Shown here one piece after another: positions 1 to 6,874 of a DNA stretch of 11,427 bases (positions are counted from its first letter, which is position 1; each line of letters starts with the position of its first letter). This DNA is from Phycisphaerales bacterium UBA4658 (GTDB lineage: Bacteria > Planctomycetota > Phycisphaerae > Phycisphaerales > UBA1924): contig DHLW01000059.1 in the NCBI GenBank assembly GCA_002405485.1, positions 1-11,427 on the forward strand, in the 5' to 3' direction. Below the pieces are notes generated by a model. That model worked only from the letters and a program-made list of their open reading frames with translations, searched no databases and was not told the origin of the DNA. The position numbers were made by a program, and so were the translations under genes.

Positions 1-110
1 GGGTCGGGATCCGGGGTTGGATCGGGATCAGGATCGGGCTTGGGGTCTGGGTCTGGCGTTGGGTCTGGGTCGGGATCCGGCTTCGGATCCGGGTCGGGCA
101 TCGGATCCGG
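1..110 (-). repeat. Pro-Asp coding repeat, 14-residue (42-nt) period
   Basis: Within the exported protein, residues 619-654 form alternating Pro-Asp. The unit PDPDPKPDPDPDPT occurs twice in succession, followed by PDPDP at the window edge and preceded by a degenerate PDPM. At the DNA level this gives recurring GGATCC and GGGTCGGG words. The codons of the two units differ at synonymous positions (CCG/CCC/CCA/CCT, GAT/GAC), so the copies are not freshly duplicated. The array may continue beyond position 1. It probably acts as an extended, acidic, possibly calcium-binding spacer; that role is inferred. Confidence 0.85.
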
Positions 111-1964
111 CGTCGGCGGAAGGGTGTTGTCGATGGGCGCGATCGGGACCCGGGATTGGTCGTCGATCTCGCCCGGAGTGAGACTTCTCAGGAGCGGCGA
201 GGATCCCGTGTGGGCGTACAGCGCGTCGAGCTGCACGTAGTCATTCTCGCCATCGGCGTCGCAGTCGGGCGCGACGCGGAACACATACGCCGGAGCCGTC
301 GCCGACGTCGCCGGGCAGGAGAGCGGCCAGATGACGCCGGGCGTTCCCGCGACATCCGCGCTGATGAGTCCGGTGGGAATCACGCGGTACACGCCGGGGG
401 TCGGGGCGAGGATGCCGCGCCTCAGGCCGATTCCGCGTTTCTCGTCGGTTCCGGAGGCGATCGGGTGCAGCACCACGTCGAACATCTGCGAGGCGTCGGT
501 CCAGGCGCAGTCGGTCTGATCGCTTTGGCGTTCGATGCGCACCGCGGCGTTGGCGTCGGCGAGGCCCGAGCCAAGGCCCACGGGGCCGAAGTTCCGGATG
601 ATCACCGGGGTGGCGTTGTTGGCGAATGCCGTTTCGACCACGCCTTGGAGGCGGTCGATCTGGTTGTGTGGAGGCTCGCAATCCGAGCCGTAGAGCGAGA
701 AGCTCGCGATTCCGATGGCTCCGCCTCCGAGCGGGGATGAGGGCGTGGTGTACACGTCGGTGGCGATGGTCGCCGGGGCGGCGCCCTGGATGACGACGCT
801 GCCCATCATGGATCGTGGCAGCGGCTGGTTGTTCCACTTCAGCGGGAGGGGGTTGTTCTTGTCGTTGATGATGATCTGCCCGCCCAGTCGATTCGGTTCG
901 CCGAGCGTGATCGTCGGCTGGGCGTTGTCGGCGATGATGGGCTGATAGCCATAGAACAAGCCCGCCGAGATCCTTGCTCCGCGAGGCAGGCCGGTGGCCA
1001 GCACGATGCGCATGGCATTGACGCCCTCGGAACGGATGCGGCCTGGCGTCTGGGCGTCGATGGGCAGGAGCGTCCCGGCGATCACCGAGCCGCGAAGACC
1101 GCCGACCATCGTCTCCACGCGTCGCACCCCGTCGACGGCGACGATGTCCGCGCGGATGTTGCGTCCGACGATCGCGTCGATCACCCGTGCGGAGATGTTC
1201 GTGGCGCGATAGTTGTCGGGGGGCGAGCTGTCCGGGCGGGCCCCGCCGACGTCGCCATTGGTCGCGATGACCTGTCCGAGCACGCCCGCCCGGGGCTGCT
1301 GCACGGTCGGCCCGATGGGCGCCAGGACGATCGATGGCATGATCGAGCCCGAGGCGGTGATGAGCTCGATCGGTCCGCCCGCGGAGTAGATGACCGCCGG
1401 AGTGCCCGCGTCGTCAAGGTTGTCGGAGATGCGTCCGCCGGCGGCGATGGCCCAGAGCGGCCGGTCCGGGCTGGTGTGTCGGATGGCTGATTGCAGGATG
1501 TCGCGATCCACGTCCAGCCGCACGATCTGCTCGGCGGTGATGGAGGCCAGCGGACCGACATCGCGTCCGCCGCGTGCCTGGAGCGTGACCCGTGCAGAGC
1601 CCGGCTCGAGGCCGCCGGTCCAATCGAGGCACCCTGGGGCGAGCAGTGGGGCGGCGGGTGTTGGCGCGTTGTCCTGCCCGCCACCGATGATGAGCGTGAT
1701 GTCCGCCGAGGTGTTCGTAAAGCGGATCGTCGCGAGCGATTCCTGGGACGGATCGGTGACGCGGACCCGCCAGAAGCCGGGTTGGCAGCGATCGAGCGTG
1801 ACGTTGTACGCGATGCCCGGGTTGATGTTGGGTGTGTTGGACTGGATGACCCAGGGGTCGGTCGGGCCTGGTCGGTACTCGATCATGACGCCGCCGAGCG
1901 ACGCCGACGCCAGGGCGGCGGCGCCCGCGATGGCCGCTGAGAGGATGACGATGCGTTGGGCCAT
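1..1964 (-). CDS. Large exported protein with Ca-binding-like loop and C-terminal Pro-Asp repeat (3'-truncated by window edge)
   Basis: The frame is open from the ATG at 1964-1962 to position 3 (654 codons) with no stop; I checked the in-frame positions of the TTA/CTA/TCA triplets on the plus strand and none falls in this frame. A GGAG Shine-Dalgarno (1976-1973) sits 8 nt before the ATG. The N-terminus is a signal peptide: a short charged start (MAQR), a hydrophobic stretch and an ALASA cleavage site after residue 21. The body is rich in G, A, I, V and T with scattered cysteines, as in secreted beta-rich proteins, and I do not recognise its family. Residues 567-575 (DCDADGEND) match a DxDxDGxxD calcium-binding loop like those of thrombospondin type 3 or dockerin-like repeats. 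From about residue 619 to the edge the chain is almost pure Pro-Asp with K and T. Such a linker often precedes a surface-anchoring or further domain, which would lie outside the window. The function is unknown; export is well supported. Confidence 0.85.
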   Translation of the reverse strand, partial: MAQRIVILSAAIAGAAALASASLGGVMIEYRPGPTDPWVIQSNTPNINPGIAYNVTLDRCQPGFWRVRVTDPSQESLATIRFTNTSADITLIIGGGQDNAPTPAAPLLAPGCLDWTGGLEPGSARVTLQARGGRDVGPLASITAEQIVRLDVDRDILQSAIRHTSPDRPLWAIAAGGRISDNLDDAGTPAVIYSAGGPIELITASGSIMPSIVLAPIGPTVQQPRAGVLGQVIATNGDVGGARPDSSPPDNYRATNISARVIDAIVGRNIRADIVAVDGVRRVETMVGGLRGSVIAGTLLPIDAQTPGRIRSEGVNAMRIVLATGLPRGARISAGLFYGYQPIIADNAQPTITLGEPNRLGGQIIINDKNNPLPLKWNNQPLPRSMMGSVVIQGAAPATIATDVYTTPSSPLGGGAIGIASFSLYGSDCEPPHNQIDRLQGVVETAFANNATPVIIRNFGPVGLGSGLADANAAVRIERQSDQTDCAWTDASQMFDVVLHPIASGTDEKRGIGLRRGILAPTPGVYRVIPTGLISADVAGTPGVIWPLSCPATSATAPAYVFRVAPDCDADGENDYVQLDALYAHTGSSPLLRSLTPGEIDDQSRVPIAPIDNTLPPTPDPMPDPDPKPDPDPDPTPDPDPKPDPDPDPTPDPD

Positions 1965-2407
1965 GGTCGGGTCTCCAGCCCGTCGGCGAAAATCGCGTTC
2001 GGCGGGGCTCGGAGCTATCGGAGTTCCGGGAATCCGCCCGAAGCCGGAGCGTGGGCGCGGCCCCGACGGGGTGCTGTGAATCGGGGGGTGATGCGGGCTT
2101 GGGGAGAGACCGCCCGGCATCGGGGAGAGGCCAGATCAGGCCGCCGATCTTGGCCAAAGGGCCGATTTTGCCTGTTTGGCCGTCTGGCGTGGTTTTCAAA
2201 AGGTTTCGGGACAGACTGGAGCACGCCATCAAGATCGTGCGAATATGGACAGTCCCAAGTGAGCCCGGGTTCTCTGGGCGAGTTCGAGTTGTGGATCTGG
2301 ATGTGAACGCCCATGCGGTGCCTGCGGCGCTTCGGAGCGGAGTGAGCCCGGAGTGACGGCCGTCGTGCACATCTGCGGCGTTGTGTCGAGGTTGAGGAGC
2401 GATTCCC
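1965..2407. other. Divergent intergenic region between the exported protein and the metalloprotease
   Basis: This 443-bp gap holds the 5' regions of two divergent secreted-protein genes, with a clear Shine-Dalgarno at each end (GGAG at 1976-1973 minus; GAGGAG at 2394-2399 plus). The part around 2155-2255 is the least GC-rich. It contains a 7-bp inverted repeat, GGCCAAA (2152-2158) and TTTGGCC (2175-2181), spaced by 16 nt, and a small TTTTCAAAA palindrome at 2193-2201. I found no convincing -35/-10 pair on either strand and no conserved coding frame, so promoters are presumably present but not identifiable by eye. Confidence 0.6.
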
Positions 2408-5032
2408 ATGAAGGTTCGGCGAGACGCGTGTGCGATGCTCTTGGGCGGGGCGACGGTGGCGGCGTGCGTGCAAGGCACGGCGCTTGGCTGGATGAACCCG
2501 CTGAAGGTCGACGGCGCTCGCGCCGCCCGGGAACTGCACCTGGGCAAGTCCGCGCTGACCCCCCGGCAGGAGGCGGCCAAGGCGCTCATCGCGGCCCATG
2601 TCTTCTCCACGCTGTCGCCGGATCAGCAGGAGCTCGTGCACCGGGTGACGGGCTTTGACCCGATGCCGAATCTGCAGGCGGTGATTCCCGGTCGTGCGGC
2701 GCCGGCGTATGAGCGGCTGGAACCGCTGGGGGATGAGTCACACGCGCTGGTCAGGCGGTTTGTCTCGCGCGGCGACTTTGCCCGCATGCGACCCGTGCAC
2801 CAGCACGCGCTCGTGGACATGATCGTGGCCCAGGCCGAGGGTCGGCTGGTGCCGGCCTTCTGCTTCGGCCCGGGGACCGACGACGTGACGGTGGAGGCGT
2901 TCAACCGGGCCGCGGCGAGCCCGTTCAACCGCAGGTTCCAGCAGGCCGGCCGATGGGCGACGTCGGCGACGAACACGGTCGCGACGACGCAGGGAACGCC
3001 GATGATCCTGACGTACTCGTTCGTTCCGGACGGGACGATCACGCCGACACTGACCAACGGCGTGACCCAGCCGAGCGATCTGTTTGCCCGGATGAACGTC
3101 ATCTATTCGAACAACACCCCGCTGTGGCAGGGCCTGTACGGGCAGATGTTCAACCGGTGGAGCCAGCTCATCGGGGTGGACTATGTCTTTGAGCCCAACG
3201 ACGACGGCGTGCCGATCGGCGCCGGCGGATCGTCGGGCGTGCTTGGGGTGCGCGGAGATCTGCGCATGGCGGGCACCGCGCTCGACGGCAACAGCGGCGT
3301 GCTCGCGTTCAACTACTTCCCAGCCCTGGACGCCGGCGGGGACATGGTCATCGACACCAACGACAACTTCTACGACTCGATCGGCGGCAACTCGCTGCGT
3401 CTGAGGAACGTGCTGGCCCATGAGAACGGGCACGGCATCGGCATGGCCCACGTCTGCCCGCGCACCCAGACCAAGCTCATGGAGCCGTTCATCTCCACGG
3501 CGTTTGACGGGCCGCAGTTCGACGACATTCTGAACGGTCAGCGGCACTATGGCGACCCGCTGGAGCCCAACGACTCCGCCGCGGACGCCACGATCATCGG
3601 CACGCTCACGAGCACGCCCATCTCGATCAACCAGATCTCGCTGGACAACAACGTCGAGACCGACTGGTTCCGGTTCACGGTGACGGCGAGCGGGACGCAG
3701 ACGTTTGCCGTCACCGCGACTCCGATTGGCGCGTCGTACCTGCAGGGGCCGCAGACCCAGGCCTGCGACGTCGGCACGGCGTACGAGGCCGCCACGACCA
3801 ATCCGATCACGCTCACCTATTTCGCCGCCGACGGCACCACCGTGCTGGGCACCTTCGCCGCTCCGGCGCCGGGGCAGCCGGCAGTCGGCCAGCAGGTCAT
3901 TCCCGGCCCCGGCACGTACTTCGTGCGAGTGAGCACGGCGGGGTCGTCCAACGCGATTCAGCCGTACAACCTGAGCTATCAGCTCTCCACGTCCCCGTTC
4001 CTGTCGATCGCGGTGCAGGGGCCGGTTCCCACGCAGATCAGCCCCTCATCGACCACGAGTTTCAACGTGCAGATCGTCATCGCCAACCAGACGCTCTCGA
4101 GCGCGGAGCTCTTCTATCGATTCGGCTCGGCGACCGCGTTTGCGTCGGCGAACCTCGTGCCCGTGGGCGGCAACCAGTACATCGCGACGCTCCCGCAAGG
4201 AATCTGTGGAGCGCCGGCCCAGTTCTATGTCCGAGCTCAGGGCAGCTCCGGCGCGTCGGTGAGCCAGCCCGTCGCCGCGCCCGCGGCGGTGTTCTCGGCG
4301 AATGTCGGCGAGGAGGAGACCATCTTCTTCGACAACTTCTCGAACGACCTGGGCTGGACCTATGGCGTTGCGGGGGACACCGCCACGACCGGGCAGTGGG
4401 AGCGCAACGACCCCAACGGCACCGCCGCCCAGCCCGAGAACGCCTTCAGCCCCGCATTCTGCGCGTTCACGGGCAATGCGACGGCCGGTGCCGCGGTGGG
4501 GACCAACGACGTGGACAATGGCTTCACGACCCTGCTCAGCCCGCCGATCGATCTGACGGGGGCGATCGGACCGGTCATCACCTATCAGCGCTGGTTCAAC
4601 AACGTCGCGGGCAACAACCCCAACGCCAAGGTCATGCGTGTGGAGATCTCCAACGACAACGGCGCGACGTGGACGAACGCCGAGACTGTCGGGCCGACCA
4701 CGCAGAACATCGGCGGATGGATCCAGGGAACGATCAACGTGCAGTCGATCTTCCCAGTGCCCGGTTCGCAAGTCCGGGTTCGTTTCGTCCCCGATGACAG
4801 CGGCACCGGCTCGATCGTTGAGGCCGCCGTGGACGACTTCCGCGTGTATCGACTCATCTGCACGGCATGTGCCGCGGACTTCGACGGCGTGGGCGGGGTC
4901 ACGACCTCGGACATCTTCGCGTTCCTGAACGCCTGGTTCGCCGGCCAGCCGAGCGCCGACGTCGACGGCACGCCCGGGCTCAGCACCAACGATGTGTTCT
5001 TCTTCTTGAACGTCTGGTTCGCCGGGTGCTAA
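2408..5032 (+). CDS. Secreted matrixin-like zinc metalloprotease with PPC, jelly-roll and dockerin-like domains
   Basis: The ATG at 2408 is preceded by GAGGAG at 8 nt. The 874-residue product begins with a signal peptide; VAAC at 17-20 is lipobox-like, so a lipoprotein is possible. Residues about 195-382 resemble a matrixin (M10) catalytic domain: LTYSF near the start, then HENGHGIGMAH at 338-348, an exact HExxHxxGxxH zinc site (ligands H338, H342, H348; catalytic E339), and a Met-turn candidate M358 in KLMEP. Next come a PPC domain opening with EPND (about 386-530), an Ig-like segment (about 531-630) and a jelly-roll/MAM-like domain (about 638-817, starting IFFDNFSNDLGW). Residues 821-874 carry two Asp-rich loops (DFDG...TTSD and DVDG...STND), each followed by FLNxWFAG, the Phycisphaerae GC-type dockerin used for surface anchoring. 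Residues about 30-190 may be a propeptide. Protease family and export are well supported; the substrate is unknown. The gene stands alone, closed by a terminator. Confidence 0.9.
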   Translation: MKVRRDACAMLLGGATVAACVQGTALGWMNPLKVDGARAARELHLGKSALTPRQEAAKALIAAHVFSTLSPDQQELVHRVTGFDPMPNLQAVIPGRAAPAYERLEPLGDESHALVRRFVSRGDFARMRPVHQHALVDMIVAQAEGRLVPAFCFGPGTDDVTVEAFNRAAASPFNRRFQQAGRWATSATNTVATTQGTPMILTYSFVPDGTITPTLTNGVTQPSDLFARMNVIYSNNTPLWQGLYGQMFNRWSQLIGVDYVFEPNDDGVPIGAGGSSGVLGVRGDLRMAGTALDGNSGVLAFNYFPALDAGGDMVIDTNDNFYDSIGGNSLRLRNVLAHENGHGIGMAHVCPRTQTKLMEPFISTAFDGPQFDDILNGQRHYGDPLEPNDSAADATIIGTLTSTPISINQISLDNNVETDWFRFTVTASGTQTFAVTATPIGASYLQGPQTQACDVGTAYEAATTNPITLTYFAADGTTVLGTFAAPAPGQPAVGQQVIPGPGTYFVRVSTAGSSNAIQPYNLSYQLSTSPFLSIAVQGPVPTQISPSSTTSFNVQIVIANQTLSSAELFYRFGSATAFASANLVPVGGNQYIATLPQGICGAPAQFYVRAQGSSGASVSQPVAAPAAVFSANVGEEETIFFDNFSNDLGWTYGVAGDTATTGQWERNDPNGTAAQPENAFSPAFCAFTGNATAGAAVGTNDVDNGFTTLLSPPIDLTGAIGPVITYQRWFNNVAGNNPNAKVMRVEISNDNGATWTNAETVGPTTQNIGGWIQGTINVQSIFPVPGSQVRVRFVPDDSGTGSIVEAAVDDFRVYRLICTACAADFDGVGGVTTSDIFAFLNAWFAGQPSADVDGTPGLSTNDVFFFLNVWFAGC

Positions 5033-5062
5033 GCCCGAATCAACATCCGTTTCCACGCCTTT

Positions 5063-5099
5063 GCGGGCCGGGGCTCATGTCCCGGCCCGCCTGTTTTTT
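5063..5099 (+). terminator. Intrinsic terminator of the metalloprotease gene
   Basis: A perfect 10-bp GC-only stem, GCGGGCCGGG (5063-5072) with CCCGGCCCGC (5081-5090), closes an 8-nt loop and is followed by CTG and six T residues (5094-5099). It lies 30 nt after the protease stop codon. This is a textbook Rho-independent terminator and makes it very likely that the next gene has its own promoter. Confidence 0.92.
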
Positions 5100-5128
5100 G
5101 AAACCGCGCCTCCCGCGGACGATATCGT
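5098..5128 (+). promoter_or_regulatory. Candidate sigma70-type promoter for the zinc-ribbon pair
   Basis: TTGAAA (5098-5103, one mismatch to TTGACA) overlaps the end of the terminator T-tract, and TATCGT (5123-5128, four of six matches) follows at a 19-nt spacing, longer than ideal. A start about 7 nt downstream would fall near 5135, only a few bases before the ATG at 5139. A near-leaderless mRNA would fit the absence of a Shine-Dalgarno there. The match is weak and the assignment tentative. Confidence 0.3.
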
Positions 5129-5138
5129 TCTGCGAGTC

Positions 5139-5864
5139 ATGGCGATCGAGCACTCATGCCACCGCTGCGGCGAGGCCCTCGGCGCCCTTCCGGCTCCTCG
5201 GGATCCGCGGCTTGGTCTGTGCGTGGTGGTCTGCCCGGTCTGCCGGACGGCATGCGTCCGCCGCAGGCATCCGCTGGTCTCGGCGTGGCGCACGTTCGTG
5301 AAGGTCCTGGCGGGCGTGTACGGGATTGCCTGGCGGGTGGTGGTGGCACTGGTGCTGGTGAACGGGTCGTTCATCATCACGATGCACGTGCGCGAGTCGC
5401 TCGCGGGGCTGTCGCCGATGGAACTCGTCTCCCACCTTGCGGGTGCAGAGGACTTTGCGCCGGAAGTCGAGCGCTGGCGCGAGGATCACGGCCCGCCGCG
5501 GGCGGTCTTCCTGGTCTGCTGGTTCATCGCCATGGGTGCCGTCGCCTCAGGGGGGCTGGCTCACGAGCGGGCGCGGTGGAAGGTCTGGGTGGTGCTCTTC
5601 GGCCTGCCCTGGGTGTTCATGGGGCTGGACATCCTCGGGCATGTCATCGATCGTGATCCGGCGGCGATCGCTCGCGGGTCATGGATCGACGCCCGCTACG
5701 CAGCGGCGCTGAGCTTCGGCGCCAAGGTCCAGGTGTTCGGGCTCGCCTGTGCGATGCTGGGCATTCCCATCGGCCGGGCTTTGCGGCGGGGCGCCGAACG
5801 CCGGGAGCGACGCCGATGGATCAAGCGGTTGGCGCGAGCCCGTGTCCGAAGGAGCCATTCATGA
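5139..5864 (+). CDS. Zinc-ribbon membrane protein, first of a coupled pair
   Basis: This 241-residue protein is not recognised as a named family. It has an N-terminal cysteine cluster: C7-x2-C10, then C28, C32-P-V-C35 and C39. The CxxC...CPxC arrangement is that of a zinc ribbon. A basic stretch (RRRHP, 41-45) follows, then about four hydrophobic segments near 54-82, 121-140, 147-167 and 190-212, and a very basic tail (217-238, rich in R and K). The positive-inside rule places both the ribbon and the tail in the cytoplasm. I chose the ATG at 5139 because the in-frame TTG at 5061 lies inside the terminator. There is no Shine-Dalgarno before 5139. The stop overlaps the next start as ATGA (5861-5864), so the two products are translationally coupled and probably act together. 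A sensory or assembly role at the membrane is possible, but nothing in the sequence proves one. Confidence 0.8.
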   Translation: MAIEHSCHRCGEALGALPAPRDPRLGLCVVVCPVCRTACVRRRHPLVSAWRTFVKVLAGVYGIAWRVVVALVLVNGSFIITMHVRESLAGLSPMELVSHLAGAEDFAPEVERWREDHGPPRAVFLVCWFIAMGAVASGGLAHERARWKVWVVLFGLPWVFMGLDILGHVIDRDPAAIARGSWIDARYAAALSFGAKVQVFGLACAMLGIPIGRALRRGAERRERRRWIKRLARARVRRSHS

Positions 5865-6760
5865 CTCAGGTGCCGACCGAACCCGTCGAGACCTCGCCAC
5901 CGGAGCCGCGCATCGGCGAGGTCGTGGGTGATCGCCTGTGCGCCACGTGCGGATTCAACCTCGCGGGACAGGTGATCACGCGCGAGCGCCACTACAACAT
6001 GCTCATCGCGAGATGTCCGGAGTGTGGTTCGGCGGCGGCCCTGCAGGAGTATCCGCAGCTTGGGCGATGGGCCAATCGGCTTGGATATCTGCTCGCCGCG
6101 GCGTACCTGGTGGTGGTGCTGGGTCTGATCTGCGGGTCGGGGGGACTGATGTTCGGCCTGGCCATGGGCACCACCGAGATCGCCAGTCAGAAGTTCGTAT
6201 CGCATCTGGTGCAGATCCAGCAGATGCGGGCCCAGGCCAGCACCGGGCCGCAGCCGGCAAACTGGACATGGCAGGCGAACTACGTGCAGGATCGAGACTG
6301 GTGGGCGGCCGCCGACAAGTGGCAGATCTTCCAGGAGGCCGGCGGGTTTGCCGATGGCGTGGAGTGGTCGGCCGGGCTGCTGCTGATCACCGTGGTGCTC
6401 TCGGGGATGGCTCTGGGCATGGTGTTTGCCGTGGCGATGCCGCACCTGAAGTCGTGGCGTCGGCTGCTGGTGCCCGGGGCGGTGGTGCTGCTTGGGCTGA
6501 CGCTGCTGCTCGTCGTGAGCATCGTCACGCGGACGCAGCAGAACTGGTTCTATCCGCAATGGGCCGGGCCTGTCGTCTTCCGCCCGGTGGTCGTGCCCCC
6601 GACGCTGTGCGTTGGCGGGGTGGCCATCCTGGCGGGGATGTGCGTGGGACGCCCGGTCGCCCGGTGGCTTCTGCCAATCCTGCTTCCGCCCCGGCTGCGG
6701 GGCCCGATGGCGTTCCTCTGGCTGGTCGACGGGCGACCCATGCCCCGGAACGTCCGTTGA
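5861..6760 (+). CDS. Zinc-ribbon membrane protein with Trp-rich external loop, second of a coupled pair
   Basis: This 299-residue protein starts at the ATG overlapping the previous stop, with AAGGAG (5849-5854) 6 nt upstream. Residues 1-25 are Pro/Glu-rich. A zinc ribbon follows: C27-A-T-C30-G and C52-P-E-C55-G, with GFNL just after the first knuckle. Hydrophobic segments lie near 74-102, 170-192, 202-223 and 245-263. Between the first two is a loop of about 65 residues (about 105-169) with six tryptophans (W135, W137, W147, W148, W154, W169), predicted to be outside the cytoplasm if the ribbon is inside. The architecture parallels its partner, but apart from the ribbon I see no obvious sequence similarity by eye. 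Uncharacterised zinc-ribbon membrane proteins are frequent in planctomycetes; the function is unknown. Confidence 0.8.
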   Translation: MTQVPTEPVETSPPEPRIGEVVGDRLCATCGFNLAGQVITRERHYNMLIARCPECGSAAALQEYPQLGRWANRLGYLLAAAYLVVVLGLICGSGGLMFGLAMGTTEIASQKFVSHLVQIQQMRAQASTGPQPANWTWQANYVQDRDWWAAADKWQIFQEAGGFADGVEWSAGLLLITVVLSGMALGMVFAVAMPHLKSWRRLLVPGAVVLLGLTLLLVVSIVTRTQQNWFYPQWAGPVVFRPVVVPPTLCVGGVAILAGMCVGRPVARWLLPILLPPRLRGPMAFLWLVDGRPMPRNVR

Positions 6761-6804
6761 GGGCGGCACATCGGAATCCGGGCATGAAGGGGCGAGCGGC
6801 GACT

Positions 6805-6824
6805 CCGGGGCGTGCAAACCCCGG
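6805..6824. terminator. Hairpin after the zinc-ribbon operon, possible weak terminator
   Basis: CCGGGG (6805-6810) pairs with CCCCGG (6819-6824) around an 8-nt loop, 44 nt after the stop codon. No T-tract follows on either strand, so this is at best a weak or Rho-assisted terminator. It may simply be an mRNA 3'-end structure. Confidence 0.3.
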
Positions 6825-6854
6825 TACACTTGACCCCCAGCCCTTTTCGGGCTG
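6825..6854 (+). promoter_or_regulatory. Candidate dnaN -10 box and 5'-end hairpin
   Basis: TACACT (6825-6830, four of six matches to TATAAT) has no clear -35 partner. A start about 7 nt downstream (near 6837) would place the hairpin CAGCCC (6838-6843), loop TTTTC, GGGCTG (6849-6854) at the very 5' end of the dnaN mRNA, immediately before the Shine-Dalgarno at 6859-6863. The hairpin itself is plain in the sequence; the promoter reading is inferred. Confidence 0.35.
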
Positions 6855-6874
6855 ATCACGGAGGATTCCGCGGT

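Noticed and set aside
1..130. Tandem GGATCC/GGGTCGGG words looking like a CRISPR or satellite array
   Set aside because: They are explained by the Pro-Asp codons of the minus-strand protein; there is no constant repeat with unique spacers.
1414..2610. 398-residue minus-strand open frame
   Set aside because: It crosses two start regions and lies out of frame with the signal-peptide gene at 1964; its R/P/T-rich composition is typical of a shadow frame in GC-rich DNA.
4046..5056. 336-residue minus-strand open frame
   Set aside because: It is antisense to the jelly-roll and dockerin part of the protease, which is clearly coding, and its composition is low-complexity R/G/E/V.
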